The notes below the pieces were generated by a model that saw nothing but the letters and a program-made list of their open reading frames with translations, did no database searches and was not told where the DNA came from. Position numbers and translations under genes: made by a program. Source: Alphaproteobacteria bacterium (lineage in GTDB: Bacteria; Pseudomonadota; Alphaproteobacteria; Rickettsiales; UBA3002). From it: a stretch of DNA of 40,970 nt. Shown here piece by piece: positions 32,289 to 39,900 of this stretch. The DNA lies in assembly GCA_022841525.1 (NCBI GenBank), contig JALHRI010000005.1, positions 1 to 40,970 on the forward strand, in the 5' to 3' direction. Each line of letters begins with the position of its first letter. The first letter of the stretch is position 1.

Positions 32289-32912
32289 ATGAGAAATTTA
32301 GAATATGAGAATGCGCGAATGCGCGAATGCGGGAAAAAATTTAGAAATAAATTTTTCTTAGATTTTCCCATCCCCAGATTCATCCATTCCTCTATTCTCG
32401 TATTCTCGTATTCCCGCATTCTCGCATTCTCCCTGCTCCTTTCCGCCTGCGGGTTTGAGCCGGTGCATGGTCGCCATGCTCAGGATCACTATAGCGCGGT
32501 GGGATTAGAGCGCGTGGCGGTAAGCGTCGAGGGCGATCAGCGCCTCAGCCAACTACTCGAGGCCGAGCTTGCCGATCAGCTCAATCCGGATTATGTGCGC
32601 GCGCCTAAAGATTATACGCTAAGCATCAGCATCACGGAAACGCTGGCGGGCGTATTCATCAATCCCGATGGCACCTCAAGCCGTAATAATGTGAATTTTG
32701 ACACGACCTACATCCTCACCAAGGAAGGCGAGCAGAACCCGCACGATCAGGGCGTTATTTCGCGCGTGAGCAGTTACAACATTTCCGAGCGCGCTGATTA
32801 CGCGACGTTCGTGGCGCAGCAAGATGCGCGCAAGCGCGCCGTGCTGGAACTGGCGCGTGCCTATAAATTCAAGCTTGCCGGCATTTTAGCGCGCGAAGCG
32901 AGCGACGAATGA
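32289..32912 (+). CDS. lptE: LPS-assembly lipoprotein LptE with a repeat-derived leader
   Basis: A 207-residue outer-membrane lipoprotein predicted to plug the LptD barrel in lipopolysaccharide export. The mature part begins at Cys in SLLLSACGFEPVHG and continues with LERVAVSVEGDQRLSQLLEA, YTLSISITETLAGVFINPDG and a C-terminal RAVLELARAYKFKLAGIL, matching alphaproteobacterial LptE. The leader is odd: it is long (about 53 residues before the Cys) and both its charged part (NLEYENARMREC) and its hydrophobic core (SILVFSYSRILAFSLLLSAC) are translations of octamer repeat arms at 32293-32433. ATG 32289 comes one base after the leuS stop. The 3' end overlaps holA as ATGA. The leuS-lptE-holA order is standard. 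Confidence 0.85.
   Translation: MRNLEYENARMRECGKKFRNKFFLDFPIPRFIHSSILVFSYSRILAFSLLLSACGFEPVHGRHAQDHYSAVGLERVAVSVEGDQRLSQLLEAELADQLNPDYVRAPKDYTLSISITETLAGVFINPDGTSSRNNVNFDTTYILTKEGEQNPHDQGVISRVSSYNISERADYATFVAQQDARKRAVLELARAYKFKLAGILAREASDE
32293..32433 (+). repeat. Octamer inverted-repeat pair forming the lptE leader
   Basis: The left arm (32293-32332) holds GAAATTTA, GAATATGA, GAATGCGC twice and GAATGCGG. The right arm (32378-32433) holds seven octamers of the ATTCTCGT/ATTCCCGC/ATTCTCGC type. The arms are near-complements around an A+T-rich centre. The period is 8 rather than 7, but the plan is that of the carA, carB and leuS elements. Confidence 0.88.
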
Positions 32913-33943
32913 AACTGGCCGCCCGCGACATTGATGCCTTCATCAAATACCCGCACAAACATGCGGGCGCGCTGATTTACGGCCTCGATGAGGGTCAGGT
33001 GCGCGTGCGTGTGCGCGAGCTGACCGAGCACTGGATGGGTAAAGACGCAGAGGCGATTAACCGCGTGGAATTTTCTGCCGATCACATCGCGGATGATCCG
33101 GCGCGACTCTCAGATGAGCTCTCCGCATTTAGTTTGCTTGGTGGCAAGCGCGTCGTCGCCATTCGCGACGGCGGCGATAGTTTGGTGCCATTGTTAGAAG
33201 ATGCTCTGTCGCGCCGCGCGCACGACAATTTTTTGATCGTCTATACCCACGACGCGCTTTCTGGCGCTAGCAAGCTGCGCGCATTTTTTGAGCGCTGCAG
33301 CGAGCTTGCCGCCGTAGCCTGCTATAAAGATGAGGGGGCGAATTTAAGCGCGCTGATTCGTGATACGCTGCGCGGGTACGGCCTGAAACTAAACAGCGAC
33401 GTGCTGGAATACCTCGCCACGCGGCTGCAGGGGGATAGACAGGTTGTCCTCGCCGAGCTTGAAAAAATCTCGCTTTATTTGGGCGATGAGGCCGAAGAAG
33501 TGAGCATGGAAACCGCACTGCTGCTTACGGCAGATAGTCGCGAAATGTCGCTCGATGAGCTGAGCTTTGCCGTCGCCGGTGGCCAGACCGCCACTCTGTG
33601 CCGCATGATCGATACGCTCACGCTCGAGGGTGTCGCGCCTGTGCAAATCATCCGCAGTGTGATGCGTTATATGCTAAAGCTGGATCAGTTAGCGCAGGCG
33701 CGGGCAAACGGTGCCTCGCTCGATGTGGCGATTGAACAAATGCGCCCGCCGGTATTTTTCAAACATAAGCCCATCCTGCGTCAGCACGCCGCGCGCTGGA
33801 GCCATGCGCGGCTGGAAGATGCGCTGATGCAACTGCATCATCTGGAATATCTTACCAAGCAGGAGCACCGACTGGGTCGTGTGCTGCTGGCCGATGCGCT
33901 GATGCGTCTTGCTGCGCCGGCAGCCTCTAAAAAAGCCGCATGA
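32909..33943 (+). CDS. holA: DNA polymerase III delta subunit
   Basis: A 344-residue subunit of the clamp loader; delta opens the beta sliding clamp. The N-terminal part contains YPHKHAGALIYGLDEGQVRV and the beta-interaction region around SAFSLLGGKRVVAIRDGGD. The middle AAA+-like lid and the C-terminal collar domain include LATRLQGDRQVVLAELEKIS, LDELSFAVAGGQTATLCRMI and a final HHLEYLTKQEHRLGRVLLAD. Length and motif order fit the family. ATG 32909 overlaps lptE, and its stop overlaps the next gene as ATGA, so leuS-lptE-holA-permease form one coupled unit. No repeat arm is found inside. Confidence 0.9.
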   Translation: MKLAARDIDAFIKYPHKHAGALIYGLDEGQVRVRVRELTEHWMGKDAEAINRVEFSADHIADDPARLSDELSAFSLLGGKRVVAIRDGGDSLVPLLEDALSRRAHDNFLIVYTHDALSGASKLRAFFERCSELAAVACYKDEGANLSALIRDTLRGYGLKLNSDVLEYLATRLQGDRQVVLAELEKISLYLGDEAEEVSMETALLLTADSREMSLDELSFAVAGGQTATLCRMIDTLTLEGVAPVQIIRSVMRYMLKLDQLAQARANGASLDVAIEQMRPPVFFKHKPILRQHAARWSHARLEDALMQLHHLEYLTKQEHRLGRVLLADALMRLAAPAASKKAA

Positions 33944-35217
33944 GATGTTCGCTGTGCAGTTTGTATTTTACACGGCCGCTACTGCTCATCGGCGCGCTGG
34001 GGTTTTTTTCAGGATTGCCGCTGGCGCTTACTGCCTCCACCCTCACCGCCTGGCTGGCCGATAGCAAGATTGATCGCGCGGCGATTGGCTTGTTTGCCGC
34101 CGTGGCTACCCCTTACGCGTTCAAATTTTTATGGGCACCGCTGATGGATGGGGTGCGCGTGCCCGTTTTACACGTGTTGGGTCGCCGCAAAAGCTGGATG
34201 GTATTGATGCAGGCGTTGCTCGTGTTTTCGCTGGCGCTGATGGCGTTTTCCGATCCTGCTGCTTCGGTGCTTTTTACCGCACTGGCGGCGCTGCTGGTCG
34301 CCACCGCATCGGCCACGCAAGATATCGTGATTGATGCCTACCGTGTGGAGCGTTTGCCGCATGAACATCAGGCGGCCGGCGCGGCGATGGCGACGTTTGG
34401 CTACCGCATCGGCATGCTGGTATCTGGCGCGGGCGCATTGGCGCTGGCGGATGGTTATGGATGGCACATCACCTACAGCATCATGGCGGCGCTGATGGCG
34501 CTGGCATTGCCCATAACGCTATTGGCCAGGGAAGAACGCGAGGCGCAGGAAGCCATAAGCAGCGAAAATAAGCACGGCATACAGCAATTTCTGCGCGCGC
34601 ATGTGATCGCGCCATTTCGTGATTTTATGCAGCGCAAACACTGGTTGGCGGTGCTGGTGTTTGTGGTGCTGTATAAGCTGGGCGATGCGTTTATGGGCAC
34701 GATGTTCAACCCGTTTTTGCTCGATTTAGGCTTTTCCAAAACCGAAATTGCTCAAGTGGTCAAACTCTACGGATTGATCGCCACTTTGCTGGGCGCCTTT
34801 GCCGGTGGTGCGCTGGTGGCGCGCTGGGGCATGTATGCGACGCTGATGGGCGCAGGCTTGATTCACATGCTTACTAATCTGATGCTTGTTGCCCTGGCCC
34901 TGCGCGGGCACGATACCCAGTTTCTGATTTTCTCCATCGTGCTGGAAAATTTCAGCGGCGGCATTTCCACCGCGGCCTTTATTGGCTATATCTCTGCGCT
35001 GTGTAAAACGCACTATACCGCCACGCAATATGCACTGCTGAGCTCGCTCGCCTCGTTTGGCCGCACCTGGCTTTCCACGCCCTCGGGCGCGCTATCGCAG
35101 GCGGTGGGTTGGCCGGTGTTTTTCGCGATCGCCAGCCTGATGGCACTCCCATCGCTCGCGCTGTTATGGTGGCTGGAGCGCGCGGCGAAATCTGATAGCA
35201 AGCTCGCGCTTGACTAG
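33940..35217 (+). CDS. AmpG-like MFS muropeptide permease
   Basis: A 425-residue inner membrane transporter of the major facilitator superfamily, AmpG type, which brings anhydro-muropeptides back into the cytoplasm for recycling. Twelve hydrophobic segments can be traced. The AmpG landmarks are LIGALGFFSGLPLALTASTL near the start, FLWAPLMD after the second helix, and SATQDIVIDAYRVERLP in the middle of the first half. Whether it signals to a beta-lactamase regulator cannot be told. ATG 33940 overlaps the holA stop as ATGA, though the first seven residues (MRCSLCS) are unusual for the family. carA follows after 57 bases with its own ribosome binding site. Confidence 0.87.
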   Translation: MRCSLCSLYFTRPLLLIGALGFFSGLPLALTASTLTAWLADSKIDRAAIGLFAAVATPYAFKFLWAPLMDGVRVPVLHVLGRRKSWMVLMQALLVFSLALMAFSDPAASVLFTALAALLVATASATQDIVIDAYRVERLPHEHQAAGAAMATFGYRIGMLVSGAGALALADGYGWHITYSIMAALMALALPITLLAREEREAQEAISSENKHGIQQFLRAHVIAPFRDFMQRKHWLAVLVFVVLYKLGDAFMGTMFNPFLLDLGFSKTEIAQVVKLYGLIATLLGAFAGGALVARWGMYATLMGAGLIHMLTNLMLVALALRGHDTQFLIFSIVLENFSGGISTAAFIGYISALCKTHYTATQYALLSSLASFGRTWLSTPSGALSQAVGWPVFFAIASLMALPSLALLWWLERAAKSDSKLALD

Positions 35218-35274
35218 CAGCGCAGCATCGCCTATCCCCTCAGTCGTTTGGCCTGATGAAAGAGGTAGATGCCG

Positions 35275-36531
35275 ATGAAAGCGCCCTTTGCTCCGCCCCC
35301 GAATGCTGCACTTGTGCTAGCGGATGGGTCGGTGTTTTTGGGCTACGGCATCGGCGCGCATGGCAGCACGCAAGGCGAACTCTGCTTCAACACCGCGATG
35401 ACGGGCTATCAGGAAATTCTCACCGATCCCTCCTACACCGGCCAGATCATCACCTTCACCGCGCCGCATATTGGCAATGTGGGGTGTAATGGGGAGGATG
35501 AGGAGTCGTTATTCGTCATTCGTCATTCGTTATTCGAAAAAGATTCCTCGAATCACGAACCACGAATCACGAACCACGGCGCTAGCGGCCTCATTCTGCG
35601 CGAACCGATCACCCAGCCATCGAATTTTAGAAGCACCCAGCATTTGAATGATTGGCTGAAGGCGCGTGGTATTACAGGCATTTCGGGCGTTGATACGCGC
35701 GCGCTCACCCATCATCTGCGCAATCACGGTGCGCAGAATGGCGCGATATTTTTTGAGAGTCGAGAGGCTAGAGTTGAGAGTTTAGTAGAGAAAGCGAAAA
35801 AAGCATTGGTGCAAGCACCGGATATGACAGGCCTCGAACTCGCCGCGCATGTGACGACGAAAGCATCTTATAGTTGGAGTGAAGCGCTGTGGAATTTAGA
35901 GAAATCTCACTCGACTCTCGACTCTAGCCACTCGACTCTACCTCTCGTTGTCGCCATTGATTACGGTATCAAAACCAATATTCTGCGCCATTTGGTGTCG
36001 GCGGGGTGCCGCGTGAAGGTGCTGCCTGCGACCGCCAGCGCAGAGGATATTTTAGCGCAAAAGCCCGATGGCATTTTCTTAAGCAATGGCCCGGGCGATC
36101 CGGCGGCCACCGCACATTACGCGGTGCCCATGATTCGGGCGCTGCTTGCGACAGCGCTTCCCATCTTCGGTATTTGCCTCGGCCATCAGCTGCTTGGTCT
36201 CGCGCTTGGCGCGAAAACAGAAAAAATGGCGCAGGGGCACCGCGGCGCGAACCATCCGGTGCAGGATCTGCGCACGCACCGCGTCTTCATCACCAGCCAG
36301 AACCACGGCTTTGCGATCAGCGATAGCGGCTTGCCACCGGAAATTGAAGTTACTCACCGCTCGCTATTCGATGGCACGATTCAAGGCATCCGCGTCAAGG
36401 GTAAGCCGATTTTTTCAATGCAAGGCCATCCGGAAGCAAGCCCAGGTCCGCATGAGCTTGGCGAGGTGTTTGGGGAGTTTGTGCGCAGTCTTCGGAGTTC
36501 GGAGTTCGGAGTTCGGAGTTCAGTGGCATGA
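35275..36531 (+). CDS. carA: Carbamoyl-phosphate synthase small subunit with in-frame repeat arms
   Basis: A 418-residue glutaminase subunit supplying ammonia to CarB. The N-terminal domain shows LVLADGSVFLGYGIGAHGST and CFNTAMTGYQEILTDPSYTG; the class I amidotransferase domain shows the nucleophile in GICLGHQLLGLALGAKT and HPEASPG with the catalytic His and Glu. Two heptamer elements of different sequence are inserted: one at 35506-35578 after IGNVGCN, and one pair with arms at 35755-35790 and 35906-35946 that flanks native sequence. A third arm at 36491-36525 forms the last residues and leads to the stop codon, which overlaps the next gene. AGAGG lies nine bases before ATG 35275; ATG 35269 is possible. 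Confidence 0.92.
   Translation: MKAPFAPPPNAALVLADGSVFLGYGIGAHGSTQGELCFNTAMTGYQEILTDPSYTGQIITFTAPHIGNVGCNGEDEESLFVIRHSLFEKDSSNHEPRITNHGASGLILREPITQPSNFRSTQHLNDWLKARGITGISGVDTRALTHHLRNHGAQNGAIFFESREARVESLVEKAKKALVQAPDMTGLELAAHVTTKASYSWSEALWNLEKSHSTLDSSHSTLPLVVAIDYGIKTNILRHLVSAGCRVKVLPATASAEDILAQKPDGIFLSNGPGDPAATAHYAVPMIRALLATALPIFGICLGHQLLGLALGAKTEKMAQGHRGANHPVQDLRTHRVFITSQNHGFAISDSGLPPEIEVTHRSLFDGTIQGIRVKGKPIFSMQGHPEASPGPHELGEVFGEFVRSLRSSEFGVRSSVA
35506..35578 (+). repeat. TCGTCAT / GAATCAC heptamer pair in carA
   Basis: The left arm 35506-35536 is TCGTTAT, TCGTCAT, TCGTCAT, TCGTTAT, TCG. The right arm 35550-35578 is GAATCAC, GAACCAC, GAATCAC, GAACCAC, G. The arms are complementary at five or six of seven positions per unit. 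The peptide is SLFVIRHSLFEKDSSNHEPR followed by ITNHGAS, between IGNVGCNGEDEE and GLILREPITQPS. Confidence 0.88.
35755..35946 (+). repeat. GAGAGTC / GACTCTC heptamer arms flanking native carA sequence
   Basis: The left arm 35755-35790 has GAGAGTC, GAGAGGC, TAGAGTT, GAGAGTT, TAGTAGA. The right arm 35906-35946 has CTCACTC, GACTCTC, GACTCTA, GCCACTC, GACTCTA, CCTCTC. The 115 bases between encode EKAKKALVQAPDMTGLELAA and onward, ordinary carA sequence, so the arms are in two separate loops. Confidence 0.85.
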
Positions 36532-36926
36532 ACAATGTGGTAAGAAGCTACCGTGATTTACAGGTTTGGCAAAAATCGCGCATCTTGGTGTCGGATATTT
36601 ACAAACTATCTTCTGCCTTTCCTAAAGAAGAAATGTACGGCCTAACTTCGCAAATGCGTCGGGCAGCTATTTCTATTCCATCGAATATCGCAGAAGGAAG
36701 CTCTAAGGGCAGCACGCGTGAGTATTTACGTTTTTTATCGATTGCCTATGGTTCGCTGTGTGAGCTGGAAACACAATTATATCTTGCACAAGATTTAGGT
36801 TTTATTGCGCCTGATGCGATCAACTTAATATTGGAAAAAACCAATGAAATTGGAAGAATGATCAACGGCCTTTCGCGCGCGCTGGAACAAAAACTCACTG
36901 AACTCCGAACTCTGAACTCTGGACTC
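36491..36926 (+). mobile_element. Heptamer-bounded element carrying a four-helix-bundle gene
   Basis: The left arm 36491-36525 is four TTCGGAG units then TTCAGTG. The right arm 36896-36926 is CACTGAA, CTCCGAA, CTCTGAA, CTCTGGA, CTC. The inner 14 bases of each arm pair perfectly. The arms enclose one gene (36528-36947 including its tail) and lie exactly between carA and carB. The same arms bound the short elements in leuS and carB, so this is read as the complete member of the family. No terminal target duplication is visible. Confidence 0.75.
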
Positions 36927-36947
36927 TCCGATGCCCAAACGTACTGA
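36528..36947 (+). CDS. Four-helix-bundle protein (S23 / 23S rRNA intervening-sequence family)
   Basis: A 139-residue protein with the family hallmarks [20 protein letters not shown] near the N-terminus and [20 protein letters not shown] followed by [16 protein letters not shown] in the middle. Members form pentameric four-helix bundles; they are known from 23S rRNA intervening sequences, and the accessory Avd protein of diversity-generating retroelements shares the fold. Function is unknown in most settings; nucleic acid binding is suspected. ATG overlaps the carA stop as ATGA, and GGAG inside the repeat arm, nine bases upstream, acts as ribosome binding site. The last 18 or so residues ([16 protein letters not shown]) are arm translation, and the frame ends 17 bases inside carB. 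The gene is richer in A+T than carA and carB, as expected for an insert. Confidence 0.88.
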   Translation: MNNVVRSYRDLQVWQKSRILVSDIYKLSSAFPKEEMYGLTSQMRRAAISIPSNIAEGSSKGSTREYLRFLSIAYGSLCELETQLYLAQDLGFIAPDAINLILEKTNEIGRMINGLSRALEQKLTELRTLNSGLSDAQTY

Positions 36948-39900
36948 TATAAAATCCATCCTCATTATCGGGGCTGGCCCCATTGTGATCGGCCAGGCGT
37001 GCGAGTTTGATTATTCCGGCACCCAGGCGGTAAAAACCCTCATGGCGGAAGGCTACCGCGTGATTCTGGTGAACTCCAACCCCGCCACCATCATGACCGA
37101 TCCGGAAATTGCCGATGCGACGTACATTGAACCCATCACACCGGAATATGTCGAAAAAATTATCGCGCGCGAACGCCCCGATGCGCTGCTGCCCACCATG
37201 GGCGGCCAAACCGCGCTCAACTGTGCCAAGGCGCTGGCGGAAAGTGGCGTGCTGAAGAAGTATAATGTCGAGCTGATCGGTGCGAATTTAGAAGCCATCA
37301 ACAAAGCCGAAGACCGGCATTTGTTTAACGAGGCGATGAAAAAAATCGGGCTTTCCTGCCCCAAAAATGCGATTGCGCACACGATTGAAGAAGCCCGTGC
37401 GGCGCTGGAACATATCGGCTTGCCTGCCGTTATTCGCCCCAGCTTCACCATGGGCGGCACCGGCGGCGGCATTGCCTATAACCGCGAGGAATTTGAAGCC
37501 ATTGTGATAAGCGGGCTGGACGCCTCGCCCACCACTGAAGTGCTGATCGATGAATCGGTACTCGGCTGGAAAGAATATGAAATGGAAGTGGTGCGCGACA
37601 AGGCCGATAATTGCATTATCGTCTGCTCGATTGAAAATATTGACCCGATGGGCGTGCATACCGGCGATTCGATTACCGTCGCGCCCGCGCTGACGCTCAC
37701 CGACAAAGAATACCAGATTATGCGTAATGCGAGCATCGCGGTGCTGCGCGAAATCGGGGTGGATACCGGTGGTTCCAACGTGCAGTTTGCGGTGAACCCC
37801 GCCGATGGCCGCATGGTGGTGATTGAGATGAACCCGCGCGTCTCGCGCTCCTCTGCTTTAGCCTCAAAAGCGACCGGATTTCCGATTGCGAAAGTAGCGG
37901 CCAAACTGGCGGTGGGCTATACGCTGGATGAGATTGCCAATGATGTGGTCAGTGGTCAGAGTTCGGAGTCCAGAGTCCAGAGTCCAGAAGCGTCACCGAA
38001 CTCCGAACTCCGAACTCCGAACTCTTTCCTTCCTGCAAGCTTCGAGCCCACCATCGATTACATTGTCACCAAAGTGCCGCGCTTTGCGTTTGAGAAGTTT
38101 CCCGGTGCGGACACCAACCTCACCACCGCGATGAAATCAGTCGGCGAATCGATGGCAATGGGGCGCAGCTTCCCTGAGAGTTTGCAAAAAGCCCTGCGTT
38201 CGCTGGAAACCGGACTCACCGGCCTCAATCCGGTGGAAATTGACGGCGCGTCTCCGGAAAATCTCGACCCACTTCGCAGCGCGCTGGCCAAGCCTACACC
38301 CGATAGGTTGCTGGTGATTGCGCAAGCCTTGCGCCTGGGCATGGAGGAAGCAGAAATTCACCGCATCACGCACTACGACCCGTGGTTTATCGCCCAGCTG
38401 AAGCGCATTACGGACGCCGAACAATGGTTGAAAACTAACGGTCTGCCGGAGGATGCGCACTCGATGCGTGCCGTCAAAGCGCTGGGCTTTTCGGATCGCC
38501 AGTTAGCGCAGCTTACACACATGGTGGAAGAGCAGGTGCGTGCGCACCGCCACGGCCTTGGCGTGCGCCCCGTTTACAAACGCGTCGATAGCTGCGCGGG
38601 CGAGTTTGCTTCCTCTACGGCGTATATGTATTCGACGTATGAACAGAGTTCGGAGTTCGGAGTTCGGAGTTCAGGCGAGGACAGTATGTCTGAGCGTGCC
38701 TACAGCGCAGTCTCGACTAGGCAGAATGCCGATGTCGAGACAAACAATAGACCTTCTTCACCGAACTCCGAACTCCGAACCCCGAACTCTGGCTGCGAAG
38801 CCGCACCATCTACGGCTGAAAAAATCGTCATCCTTGGCGGAGGGCCGAACCGGATTGGTCAGGGCATCGAATTTGATTATTGCTGCGTGCATGCGTGCTA
38901 TGCGCTCAAGAGTTCAGAGTTCAGAGTTCAGAGTTCAGGCGAGGACAGTATGTCCGAGCGTGCCTACAGCGCAGTCTCGACTAGGCAGAATGCCGATGTC
39001 GAGACAAACAATAGACCTTCTTCACCGAACTCCGAACTCCGAACTCCGAACTCTTCCTTTGAAACCATCATGATCAACTGCAACCCCGAAACGGTTTCTA
39101 CCGATTACGATACGGCCGATAGGCTCTATTTCGAGCCGCTGACGGCGGAAGATGTGTTGGAAGTGCTGCATGTCGAACAGCAAGCGGGTAGCCTCAAGGG
39201 CGTGATCGTACAGTTTGGTGGCCAAACGCCGCTGAAGCTGGCGCACGCGCTGGAACATGCGGGTATCCCGATTATCGGTACTTCGGTGGATTCGATTGAT
39301 CTGGCCGAAGACCGCGAGCGTTTTCAGCAGCTTTTGCATAGGCTTGGCCTGAAGCAGCCCGCCAATGCTATTTGCAAACACGCAGATGAGGCGATAGCAG
39401 CCGCCGAATCCATCGGTTTTCCGGTGGTGGTGCGGCCTTCCTACGTGCTTGGTGGCCGCGCGATGCGCATCATTCATAACGCGCCGGAGTTAAGTTCGTA
39501 TGTGCGGGAATTGTTAAACCATTTTGGCGATGGCCCCATCCTATTGGATCGCTACGTGAGTGATGCGATCGAGCTCGATGTAGATTGTTTGTCTGATGGA
39601 AATCATTGCTTCGTTGCGGGCATCATGGAACATATTGAAGAAGCGGGCATTCACTCCGGCGATTCGGCCTGCGCGCTGCCGCCCCATTCGATCAGCGCTG
39701 AAATTATGGCTGAAGTGCGCGCGCAAACCATTGCCATGGCCAAAGCCTTAAAAGTAGTGGGGCTGATGAACGTGCAGTTTGCGGTAAAGCAGAGTTCAGA
39801 GTTCAGAGTTCAGAGTTCAGAAAATAGCCCTACTGAACTCCGAACTCCGAACTCCGAACTCTATGTCTTGGAGGTCAACCCCCGCGCCAGCCGTACCGCA

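Noticed and set aside
32271-32289. lptE start at ATG 32271 inside leuS
   Set aside because: It would overlap the conserved leuS C-terminus and adds MWWRRK only; ATG 32289 directly after the leuS stop is simpler. It cannot be fully excluded.
36528-36947. The four-helix-bundle gene as an Avd gene of a diversity-generating retroelement
   Set aside because: No reverse transcriptase, template repeat or variable repeat is present in the window; the shared fold alone does not support it.
37928-39073. Sequencing or assembly error as the cause of the carB inserts
   Set aside because: The frame stays open through all four inserts, lengths of three are multiples of three or nearly so, and similar inserts occur in three other genes with different unit sequences. 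Error would not keep the frame each time.
38540-39073. Alternative-frame open reading frame of 177 codons within carB
   Set aside because: It is open because the heptamer tandems lack stops in every frame; it has no start site and no family resemblance.
36491-39861. CRISPR array suggested by short regular repeats
   Set aside because: Units are 7 bases with no spacers of 25-40 bases, they occur as inverted pairs and are spread over several genes. No cas gene is present.
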